DNA from: Acidobacteriota bacterium
GTDB lineage: Bacteria; Acidobacteriota; Terriglobia; UBA7540
Assembly: GCA_021827255.1 (NCBI GenBank)
Contig: JAKAWO010000010.1
Coordinates: 1 to 22,354 of the forward strand
Direction: 5' to 3'
Length of the DNA: 22,354 bases
Part shown: in pieces, positions 7,091-13,280 of the stretch
Layout: every line of letters begins with the position of its first letter
How positions within the stretch are numbered: the first letter of the stretch is position 1
Position numbers and translations under genes: made by a program
Notes under the pieces: generated by a model
What the model saw: the letters and a program-made list of their open reading frames with translations, nothing else
Told to the model about the DNA's origin: nothing
The model's database searches: none

Positions 7091-7963
7091 ATGGGTCTTT
7101 CCAACGGGACGGCGAAGCCGGGCGGACAGGGACCTGCGGCGAGCGCTGCCCAGCGACCCAGAAGGTCGGGGCTGATAGTTGGAATCATTGCCATCGGTCT
7201 GGTGGGGGTCCTTGCTTATTTGTCTTTCAGGACGGTCGGGCGGCTCGACCGGCAGATGGCACGGCTCAGCCGGCAGACCGAAGAGTTGGGCCTCGAGGTA
7301 AAGCGCGCCGAACAGCAATCGCAGGTCCTAGCGGGGGAGGCCGCAGCGGCAGCGGCCAGCGCCCAAGCGGCGGCGAGCGAGCGCAACCAGGCGCGGCAGG
7401 CGCAAGCGCAGTCAGCCGCCCAAGCGCAATCCGCTCTCGCGCAAGCCACCGCGGCTCAGCAACAGGCGTCTGAGGCGGAACTGCGCGCCGAGAAATATCG
7501 CCAGGAGCGCGAGGCAGAGATCAACCGCCTGCAACAGGTCCTCGGCCAGATTGCCCAAACCCGCCGCACGGCGCTCGGATTGGTCATGACGCTGGGCAGC
7601 AAGGATGTTCGATTCGACTTCGACAAGGCGAACATCAAGCCGCAATACCGCGACATCCTCAACCGCATCGCCGGCGTACTGATGACGCTCAAGGGATATT
7701 CGATTTACGTGTATGGATACACCGATGACATCGGCACGCAGGCGTACAACCTGAAGCTCTCCGAGCGCCGCGCTGAGGCCGTGCGCGACTTCCTAGTGAA
7801 GGCCGGGATCAACCCCAGCATTATGACGACGAAAGGTTTTGGCAAATCGGACCCGCTGGTTCCCGGCAATAGCCCGCAAGCGCGCGCGGCCAATCGGCGG
7901 GTTGAGATCGGCCTGGTGGATTCAACGCTCCGCTTTGGGAACCAGCCGCTTCCTACCCGGTGA
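7091..7963 (+). CDS. Membrane-anchored OmpA/MotB-domain protein with coiled coil
   Basis: A 290-residue envelope protein. A short cytoplasmic basic segment (QRPRRS) precedes one transmembrane helix (27-46) that anchors it in the inner membrane. Residues about 50-150 are an Ala/Gln/Glu-rich coiled coil encoded by low-complexity GC-rich DNA. The C-terminal OmpA-like peptidoglycan-binding domain occupies about 168-275: VRFDFDKANIKPQ, the GYTDDIG loop, and NLKLSERRAEAVRDFL with the Asp and Arg that bind diaminopimelate. The rod-like coiled coil would span from the inner membrane to the cell wall. This layout (helix, coiled coil, OmpA) differs from the beta-barrel OmpA and resembles wall-tethering proteins. 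No MotA-like partner is nearby. The exact cellular role is unknown. Confidence 0.88.
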   Translation: MGLSNGTAKPGGQGPAASAAQRPRRSGLIVGIIAIGLVGVLAYLSFRTVGRLDRQMARLSRQTEELGLEVKRAEQQSQVLAGEAAAAAASAQAAASERNQARQAQAQSAAQAQSALAQATAAQQQASEAELRAEKYRQEREAEINRLQQVLGQIAQTRRTALGLVMTLGSKDVRFDFDKANIKPQYRDILNRIAGVLMTLKGYSIYVYGYTDDIGTQAYNLKLSERRAEAVRDFLVKAGINPSIMTTKGFGKSDPLVPGNSPQARAANRRVEIGLVDSTLRFGNQPLPTR

Positions 7964-7975
7964 GCGCGGCGCGAA

Positions 7976-7994
7976 GGCGCCGGCACCAGGCGCC
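7976..7994. terminator. GC hairpin between convergent genes
   Basis: GGCGCC, a seven-base loop and GGCGCC form a six-pair stem just after the OmpA gene stop and 26 bases before the stop of the convergent PDZ gene. No T-tract follows on either strand, so it is at best a weak or factor-dependent terminator. Confidence 0.3.
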
Positions 7995-8020
7995 GGTGAC
8001 AACCTGTTGCGAACCGCGCC

Positions 8021-9232
8021 TCATACTTCGTTCGATTTTTCGGCGAGTTGGCGGAAAAGGTCTTTCTGTTTTTCGAGCTTCTGTCTTTCCTGCTCGAGTT
8101 CCCGTTGCAATTTCTGCTTCATCGGTTTGAGCTGCTGGCGCAACTGCTCCCGCATCTGTTCGAGCCTTTTCTGATAGTGAGCCGCCTCGGCTTCATATTC
8201 CTTGGCGGCTTGGCGGGCTTGCTCAGCCAAAGCTTCGTATTTGGGCGACCCGGGTTGATATTCAGCTTTGAGCGCTTCCGCCTGCGCGGCAAGCTTTTTC
8301 ACCTCCGCGTCAAGGCGGGCTCGCTCGGCCGGGGTCAAGCCCCAATTTCCCAGGCTTTGCAGGTCTTTTGAGCCGGCTGGCTGGAGGACGGCCGTGACCG
8401 TCTTCTCCTGGTGGTTCCTCACGATCGTCAAAAATACGCGATGGCCTTGGTTCTGCCGGGTCTGGAGCGCCCATCGCAGCGCGGCGACTGAACCCACCTC
8501 CTGCGAGCCGACCTTGACGATCACGTCGCCCGCTTCGAGTCCGGCCTTGCTGGCGGGACTCCCCGCGATCACCGAAGTCACTAGAACGCCTTTGCCCTGC
8601 GCCACGCCGAAATATCGGGCGAGTTGAGAAGTCAGATTGGCGCCCGTAATGCCCAACACCCTCCCCGGCCCCAACAGGGGATTGTTAGAGGGCGTGGAGG
8701 GCGGCAAAGGCTCGATCCGAAAGCCTGGAAACGCCCCGCCATTGGGCCAGGGCTTGGCCTTGAAGTTGAATGAAAACGATCGGGTGGGCGGCATGTTGAA
8801 GAAGACGCTGGGGTGATTCTCAATCGTCGCCCGCAAAGTCACCCTCTTCCCGTGGCGGCTGACCTTGAGGTTGACCGCGCGGCCGGCCGGGGTTTCGTGA
8901 ACCAGTCGCGTCAACTCGGCCACGCTCCAGACGCGCTCGCCGGCAAAGTCCAAGATCACGTCATTCTTTTCCAGCCCCGCCTTGGCGGCTGGGCTGTTCG
9001 GTTCGACGGAGGTCACGATGGCTCCATAGACGCCGGGCAATTTGAGCGCCTGCGCTTTGGCCTGATTCACGTCCTCAAGCGTGACGCCCAGCCACGGTTC
9101 GTCGCCCAAAACATTAACGGAATATGCCGTGGGGTGCGGTTTCTGGCCGGCAACCAGGGTCGGCGGAAAGAAGCTCGCGAGCCCGAGCGCGATCAACAGG
9201 CCGAGCATAGGCCATTTTATGATTTGCCTCAT
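8021..9232 (-). CDS. Exported/membrane-anchored protein with two PDZ domains and C-terminal coiled coil
   Basis: A 403-residue protein. ATG 9232 with GGGGAGG seven bases upstream is a better start than TTG 9247. An N-terminal hydrophobic segment (about 9-29) is a signal peptide or anchor. PDZ 1 (about 47-137) has WLGVTLEDV and AGLEKNDVILDFAG; PDZ 2 (about 190-290) has GVLVTSVIAGSPASKAGLEAGD. Residues 300-400 are a Gln/Glu/Lys/Arg-rich coiled coil. There is no trypsin-like domain with a His-Asp-Ser triad, so it is not a DegP/HtrA protease. It may be an adaptor that presents peptide C-termini or scaffolds envelope proteins. It is the last of five same-direction genes headed by an ECF sigma factor, 52 bases after the DUF4097-like gene, so it is probably a target of that sigma circuit. 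Confidence 0.82.
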   Translation of the reverse strand: MRQIIKWPMLGLLIALGLASFFPPTLVAGQKPHPTAYSVNVLGDEPWLGVTLEDVNQAKAQALKLPGVYGAIVTSVEPNSPAAKAGLEKNDVILDFAGERVWSVAELTRLVHETPAGRAVNLKVSRHGKRVTLRATIENHPSVFFNMPPTRSFSFNFKAKPWPNGGAFPGFRIEPLPPSTPSNNPLLGPGRVLGITGANLTSQLARYFGVAQGKGVLVTSVIAGSPASKAGLEAGDVIVKVGSQEVGSVAALRWALQTRQNQGHRVFLTIVRNHQEKTVTAVLQPAGSKDLQSLGNWGLTPAERARLDAEVKKLAAQAEALKAEYQPGSPKYEALAEQARQAAKEYEAEAAHYQKRLEQMREQLRQQLKPMKQKLQRELEQERQKLEKQKDLFRQLAEKSNEV

Positions 9233-9284
9233 CGTGTGCCTCCCCAAGTCGAGGTTTTGCCTGGGAACACGTTTCGGACGCGGT

Positions 9285-10052
9285 TCACAAAATTTCCGCT
9301 CGTTCCTCGACGCTTAGATTTCCGCGCACGGTGCGCAGCAGCAGCCGCTCTCCGCCGCGTCCCAGCCTTTTCAATTTCATGGTGTCCCCGGGCACAGAGC
9401 TGGCTTCGAGCGCGTAAGGCGTCGCGATGCGTCCAGCCACGGTGCTCAATTCCAGCTCGGCGTTCGGGCGCGGCGGCAGAACCAGCTCAATGTTGCCGTT
9501 GATGGTTTCCAGACTCAGGCCGCCGCCGCGACCCGTCATCCGACGGAGCGCCACCTGAATGTTCCCGTTCAGTGAGCGGGCCTCGAGTCGCCCGGAAACC
9601 CCAGTTTCCTGGATATCGCCCTCGAGCGTATCAGCGCGCGCCGCGCCTTCAATATTGTGGATGGCGATTTTGCCTCGGAGCGTGCTCACGCGCTCCAAGC
9701 GGAGCTCTTCCGGCGCCCGCACCAGGTAATCCACGCGCAACGGCGCTTTGACCGAACCCGTGTAAACGGTTGTGAACAACCACCCGCCAGCCTCGGGTGA
9801 TGCCAGGACTCGCGCCTGATTGAGACAGCCGCAGGCGCGTGGAGCGGTTTTTACCACCGTGACCTCAACCTGATCGCGGTCCCAGCCTTGCACTTCGATC
9901 GAGCCTTTGACGTTCTGAATGCTCAGGCGCCCCCCGGCCTCAAGTGGATAGCGCGCGGTGGCAACTTGCACCTCGGCGGCGCGAGCGCCCGCCGACGCCA
10001 AGCTGGCCGTCACCCCAATCACAACCGCAGCTCGTAAAAAAAGTTGTGGCAT
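9285..10052 (-). CDS. Exported DUF4097-like beta-solenoid protein (smaller of two)
   Basis: A 255-residue protein with a clear signal peptide (MPQLFLRAAVV... ending near AGARA, residue 25). GAGAGGG lies nine bases before ATG 10052, and the longer frame would mask the signal. The rest is beta-rich with repeated GxIxI/LxG turns such as LSIQNVKGSIEV, GKIAIHNIEG, LEGDIQETG, LNGNIQV and INGNIELVLPP. This is typical of the DUF4097 (putative adhesin) family, thought to form beta-helical stacks. Two cysteines (ACGC, about residues 73-75) could form a disulfide. Function in the family is poorly known; members often lie in operons with ECF sigma factors, as here. It is 66 bases behind the larger homologue, suggesting a duplicated or paired component. 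Confidence 0.75.
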   Translation of the reverse strand: MPQLFLRAAVVIGVTASLASAGARAAEVQVATARYPLEAGGRLSIQNVKGSIEVQGWDRDQVEVTVVKTAPRACGCLNQARVLASPEAGGWLFTTVYTGSVKAPLRVDYLVRAPEELRLERVSTLRGKIAIHNIEGAARADTLEGDIQETGVSGRLEARSLNGNIQVALRRMTGRGGGLSLETINGNIELVLPPRPNAELELSTVAGRIATPYALEASSVPGDTMKLKRLGRGGERLLLRTVRGNLSVEERAEIL

Positions 10053-10118
10053 GGTGTTCAACCCTCTCCGGTGGAATTTCTGTTGCGGCCGACCAACCAT
10101 TTTGTTTCCGCCTCATCG

Positions 10119-11408
10119 TCAATGCTGAACTTGTTCCTGCCAGCGCTTCCAGAACGCCGCCTGTTGCGCCTTGAACTGCCTCAATATCTCGGAATCAAGT
10201 TTGAGAATTTCAATGTTGCCGCCCGTGCAGCGAATCTTGAGCAGTCCGCCGCCGCCGTTCAGCGCCCCACGCCCGCGCACGGTGGATGGGGCAAAGGCTG
10301 GCCGGCTCCCTTGAATTTGCAACGGGAAATCGGAAACGATCTTGTGGCCGCCGGCCGAGGCGATGGCGGCGTCAATGGTGACCGGCAAGGTGGGCGGGAG
10401 GTAAACCCTTACGTCGCCTGTGGCCGTGCGAAGGCTGGAAGCGCCGAAAATCTTCCGAGTGGTGGCGATCTGCGCCACGATGCTGCCAGCGCTGGTTTGC
10501 GCCCGCACGGGGCCACGTACCTGGAGCAGATCAATGCTGCCTCCGTTGGTTTCAACGCTGACCCGGCCGCGCGCTCCCTCGATACGCACGGAGCCGCCGA
10601 CGGCCGCAGCGCGAACGCTCGCCTCTGTCTCGCCAATATGGATTTGGCCGCTAGACGTTTTCGCCTGAACGGCTCCCGTCGCGCCGAGCAAGGCAACATC
10701 ACCTCCCGCCGTCTTTAGTCGCGCTGTGCCCTCCACGTGCCCGACCTGGATGTTGCCGCCGCTCGTCGCGGCCGTGGCGTTGCCGTTGACGTTGCCGATG
10801 CGGATGCCTCCGCCGGCCGTCTTGGCCCTGACCGGCCCGCCTATGTTGCCGAGAACAATGTTGCCTCCCGCGGTCGTGACCTCGACAGGACCCGCCGCCC
10901 CGCGGATGCGAATGTCGCCTCCCGCGGTCGTGGCCTGGAGGGCGCCGCTCAACCGGTCACTGACGGTGATGTCGCCGGCTTGAGTTTGCAGATCCAGGCT
11001 GCATTGGCTGGGAACCGTCAGGTCGTACTGGGCGCTCTGTGATTTCGAATGACTGGCCCCGGCGCCCGCCAGCAGGACTCCGCTTGGGGCGGGCCGCAGG
11101 CTCAAGCGGTAGGCGCTGAAGTACTGCCGAGCTTGGGCGGCGCTCGGCGTATAATCACGCAGCGTCACCACGCAGCGGATGAGCCCGCCGGGGCCCGTGC
11201 GGACGCGAATCGAGCCGCCGTCGGCTCGCAGCGTCAGCCGTTCCCCATTGGGCAGCGCCGAGTTGCACTTGAGCTCCTCGCTCCAAACGCCGCCTTGACG
11301 TTCGGGCGGCTCCCGGCGCACCGGGCCTTGAGCGACGGCGAGGGCGGCGAGCGCGGCCATCAGCAGCGCGCTTAAAAGGACTCTTTTCGAAATGGACTTG
11401 AGCCTCAT
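10119..11408 (-). CDS. Exported DUF4097-like beta-solenoid protein with exact 18-residue repeats
   Basis: A 429-residue exported protein: signal peptide MRLKSISKRVLLSALL..., cleavage likely near AVAQG (residue 27). A GERLTLRADGGSIRVRTGPGG segment (positions 55-75) is followed by eight back-to-back repeats of exactly 18 residues (160-303), consensus xTAGGxIxIGxxxGxVxA. Such regular Gly-rich repeats predict a right- or left-handed beta-solenoid with one turn per repeat. The C-terminal part has TGDVRVYLPP and a final GGLLKIRCTGGNIEIL. ATG 11408 has AAAGGG eleven bases upstream, directly beside a strong hairpin that could hide it. The gene lies between the anti-sigma gene and the smaller homologue in a five-gene minus-strand run. 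A surface, wall-contact or sensing role is plausible but not shown by sequence. Confidence 0.78.
   Translation of the reverse strand: MRLKSISKRVLLSALLMAALAALAVAQGPVRREPPERQGGVWSEELKCNSALPNGERLTLRADGGSIRVRTGPGGLIRCVVTLRDYTPSAAQARQYFSAYRLSLRPAPSGVLLAGAGASHSKSQSAQYDLTVPSQCSLDLQTQAGDITVSDRLSGALQATTAGGDIRIRGAAGPVEVTTAGGNIVLGNIGGPVRAKTAGGGIRIGNVNGNATAATSGGNIQVGHVEGTARLKTAGGDVALLGATGAVQAKTSSGQIHIGETEASVRAAAVGGSVRIEGARGRVSVETNGGSIDLLQVRGPVRAQTSAGSIVAQIATTRKIFGASSLRTATGDVRVYLPPTLPVTIDAAIASAGGHKIVSDFPLQIQGSRPAFAPSTVRGRGALNGGGGLLKIRCTGGNIEILKLDSEILRQFKAQQAAFWKRWQEQVQH
10500..10931 (-). repeat. Eight tandem 54-bp (18-residue) coding repeats
   Basis: Within the larger DUF4097-like gene, eight consecutive units of 18 residues (54 bases) follow without insertions or gaps. 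Units begin with [T/K/A/E]-T-x-G-G or a close variant and end in V-x-A/V. The first four units keep TAGG or TSGG, and later ones drift (TSSG, AVGG, TNGG). The DNA shows the same: the motif CTCCCGCGGTCGTG occurs twice, 54 bases apart, on the plus strand near 10864 and 10918. Confidence 0.85.
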
Positions 11409-11426
11409 CTGAGAAAATACCCTTTG

Positions 11427-11454
11427 GAGGGCCGCCCGGTGACGGGCGGCCCTC
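11427..11454 (-). promoter_or_regulatory. 12-bp perfect hairpin before the DUF4097-like gene
   Basis: GAGGGCCGCCCG (11427-11438) and CGGGCGGCCCTC (11443-11454) are perfect inverted repeats with a four-base loop. On the minus strand the stem ends one base before the AAAGGG ribosome site (11425-11420) of the next gene and 31 bases after the anti-sigma stop. There is only a weak T-run (TATTTT) about eight bases later. It may be a partial terminator, an RNA-processing or stability hairpin, or a translation-damping element that sets effector levels below the sigma/anti-sigma levels. Confidence 0.6.
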
Positions 11455-11484
11455 GCCGCTTCCAACGCGGCGTCCCGGAGAGCG

Positions 11485-12429
11485 CTAAGGCTGATCGGCC
11501 ATCAGTTGGCGCATCGCTTTCGCACACTCGAAGCGCACGTAGGGGTTGCGGTCGGTGGCCGCCAGTTGCCGGAGCGCAGGAAGAATTTTCGGATTCGCGT
11601 GGCGGGCCAAAACGTCCACCGCTTCAACTCGCACGCCAGGGTTCGAGTCGCGCTCGACCGCCCTCAGAACCGCTTGCTCGACCTCCGGCGACCACGGCAT
11701 GCTGCGCACCGATTGGAGGGCGTCCAGACGCACCCCGACGTTCGGATCGTGCTCCATCGCGTAGAGCAGGGCGGAGCGGACCGCCGGATTCTGATCGTCG
11801 TTGCGCAGCGCGTCGAGGGTATCGCGGCGAATGCCGGGGTTGCGGTAACTTTTGACCGCCTCCACCAGGATCGCGCGGATGCGGGGGTTGTCGAGCGATC
11901 CCGTCAGTGTCACGCGCCGCTCGGCGTCCACGGTGATCTTCACGCCGCCGGTTCGGGGATCGCGCTGGACTTGGCGGATGCCGCGGATATGGAAACCGGC
12001 CAGATCGGCTTCCTTCAGCGGGGAAGACGAACCGAGCGGCGAGAGCGAGCGCCGCGCGGCAGCCTCCCGCCGCAGCGTCCATCCGAGGCCAAAACCAAGC
12101 ATCAGCAGGGTCAGAACTCCGGCGGCGCGGGGCCCGGGCAGGGCCGACAAGCTGGACAAGAAATTGCGGAACAATCCCCGCCAGGTCACCTTGTCCAGTT
12201 CATCCTCGATCGCTAGGTTGAGCGCCCGGCGGCACTGGGCCAGCAGCTCCGGCGAGGGTTCAGTCGTTGGACGTTCGCTCAGCAGCCTATGGAACTTGCG
12301 GCCATCCTCCAGCCGCGCCCGACACGCCCCGCAACCGGCCAGATGAGCCTCCAAGGCCGCTCGGCGCTCTGGCCCCGCTTCGTCATAAAGGTAAAGGACA
12401 AGATGGTGTCTGACTTCCTCGCAATTCAT
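11485..12429 (-). CDS. Zinc-finger anti-sigma factor with transmembrane helix and C-terminal HEAT repeats
   Basis: A 314-residue protein. ATG 12429 follows the sigma gene stop by four bases, the usual sigma/anti-sigma coupling. The N-terminus is a ZAS zinc anti-sigma domain: Cys-3, then His-29, Cys-33 and Cys-36 (H-x3-C-x2-C). A transmembrane helix lies at about 101-119. Residues 180-314 are four or more HEAT-type helical repeats (NPGIRRDTLDAL, NPAVRSALLYAM, NVGVRLDALQSV, NPGVRVEAVDVL, NPYVRFECAKAM). With the ZAS part in the cytoplasm, the HEAT part would be periplasmic and could bind a signal protein or misfolded envelope protein. ZAS proteins of this length commonly hold their sigma factor until signalled. 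HEAT repeats as the sensory part are uncommon in my knowledge. The proposed sensor role is inference. Confidence 0.85.
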   Translation of the reverse strand: MNCEEVRHHLVLYLYDEAGPERRAALEAHLAGCGACRARLEDGRKFHRLLSERPTTEPSPELLAQCRRALNLAIEDELDKVTWRGLFRNFLSSLSALPGPRAAGVLTLLMLGFGLGWTLRREAAARRSLSPLGSSSPLKEADLAGFHIRGIRQVQRDPRTGGVKITVDAERRVTLTGSLDNPRIRAILVEAVKSYRNPGIRRDTLDALRNDDQNPAVRSALLYAMEHDPNVGVRLDALQSVRSMPWSPEVEQAVLRAVERDSNPGVRVEAVDVLARHANPKILPALRQLAATDRNPYVRFECAKAMRQLMADQP

Positions 12430-12433
12430 AAGC

Positions 12434-13090
12434 TCAACCCAAGTCACCGAGCGCGTGGCGCAGCTTTTGCGTGGCGCGGAACAGGCAATTTTTGGCGGTC
12501 TCCTCGGTGGTTCCACAAATCTCGCCGATCGCCCGCAGCTTCAGCCCTTCGTAATGGCGCAACTCGAAAACCGCTCGCTCGCGTGGGTTGAGGCTGGCCA
12601 AAGCCTGCTCGAGCCGTTGGCCGATCTCGCGCGATTCGAGCGCCCGCGCGGGGTCGAGCGCCGGCCGGGCATCGCGCAGCCCGTCGAAATAATCGCCATG
12701 CTCCTCCGGCGCCGCAGTTTCGTTACGCGATTGCTGTCGCCGCATTTGGTCCAGGCAGACGTTCATCACCACTCGGTAAAGCCAAGTGGAGAAGCTTGAC
12801 TGAAATCGAAAGCGCGGGAGAGAGCGAAACACTTTCAAGAAGGCCTCCTGGTAGAGGTCGCGCGCGATATCGGCCGAACCCACCATCCGCAGAATGATGG
12901 AGAGCACCTTGCGGTCGTAGGCGCGCACCAGGGCCTCAAAGGCGGCGGCGTCACCCGCTTGCGCCCGACGTACCAGAACGAATTCGCCGTCTCCCTCGAC
13001 CGTTTCGGCGGTCACGCCCTCGGTCAGCTCCCAGCAGGCGCCATCCGACATCGCAGCTTCTTCACTTCCCATTTTGCTTAGACGGCCCAT
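12434..13090 (-). CDS. ECF-family RNA polymerase sigma factor (sigma-70 family, sigma-24 like)
   Basis: About 218 residues. Region 2 (about 51-120) has AFEALVRAYDRKVLSI, DIARDLYQEAFLKVF and the promoter-melting FSTWLYRVVMNVCLDQ stretch. Region 4 (about 157-212) has LNPRERAVFELRHYEGLKLRAIGEI and a helix-turn-helix ending ETAKNCLFRATQKLR. Region 3 is absent, as in all ECF factors. The start is uncertain: TTG 13096 or ATG 13090, 13072 or 13051; a GGAGG site best serves the first two. It redirects RNA polymerase to a small set of genes, most likely its own operon, and is held by the anti-sigma factor encoded four bases downstream. Upstream, I see no classic GGAAC/CGTC ECF promoter, only a weak GATAGT box (13122-13117). 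Confidence 0.92.
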   Translation of the reverse strand: MGRLSKMGSEEAAMSDGACWELTEGVTAETVEGDGEFVLVRRAQAGDAAAFEALVRAYDRKVLSIILRMVGSADIARDLYQEAFLKVFRSLPRFRFQSSFSTWLYRVVMNVCLDQMRRQQSRNETAAPEEHGDYFDGLRDARPALDPARALESREIGQRLEQALASLNPRERAVFELRHYEGLKLRAIGEICGTTEETAKNCLFRATQKLRHALGDLG

Positions 13091-13096
13091 GTTCAA

Positions 13097-13280
13097 AAAC
13101 GTAAGCCTCCGCGGGGACTATCGCAAGCCCTGAGCCGCGCTTCCGCCAGGCGCGCGCCGAGCAGCCCTCCTCCGGCTCTCGAAGGCGGGAGCGTTTCAAG
13201 CGGCCTCCGAAACAACCCCGGCTGGCCAACGGACAATCAAACTTTCTGAGTCCGCACTTGGTCTGATGTATAGTTAGCGA
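13097..13280. promoter_or_regulatory. Divergent control region of sigma operon and HEAT-repeat gene
   Basis: A 184-base spacer between two divergent genes. For the plus-strand gene a TATAGT box at 13269-13274 puts the expected transcript start at or beside ATG 13281, implying a leaderless message. For the minus-strand sigma gene, a TGC-GATAGT extended -10-like element reads at 13125-13117, with GGAGG about 13 bases further. No ECF-type AAC/CGT pair was found by eye. Both genes may answer to the same regulator. Confidence 0.35.

Noticed and set aside
7001..7318. N-terminal extension of the HAD hydrolase frame
   Set aside because: It would overlap the divergent OmpA-domain gene; the HAD motif I begins right after ATG 7000, which has GGGAGGG upstream.
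8021..9232. Annotation as a DegP/HtrA serine protease
   Set aside because: Both PDZ domains are present, but there is no trypsin-like domain or GNSGG catalytic motif.
10500..10931. Repeat block as a CRISPR array or non-coding tandem repeat
   Set aside because: The 54-base units are in frame, diverged at synonymous and loop positions and have no spacers; they encode a protein solenoid.
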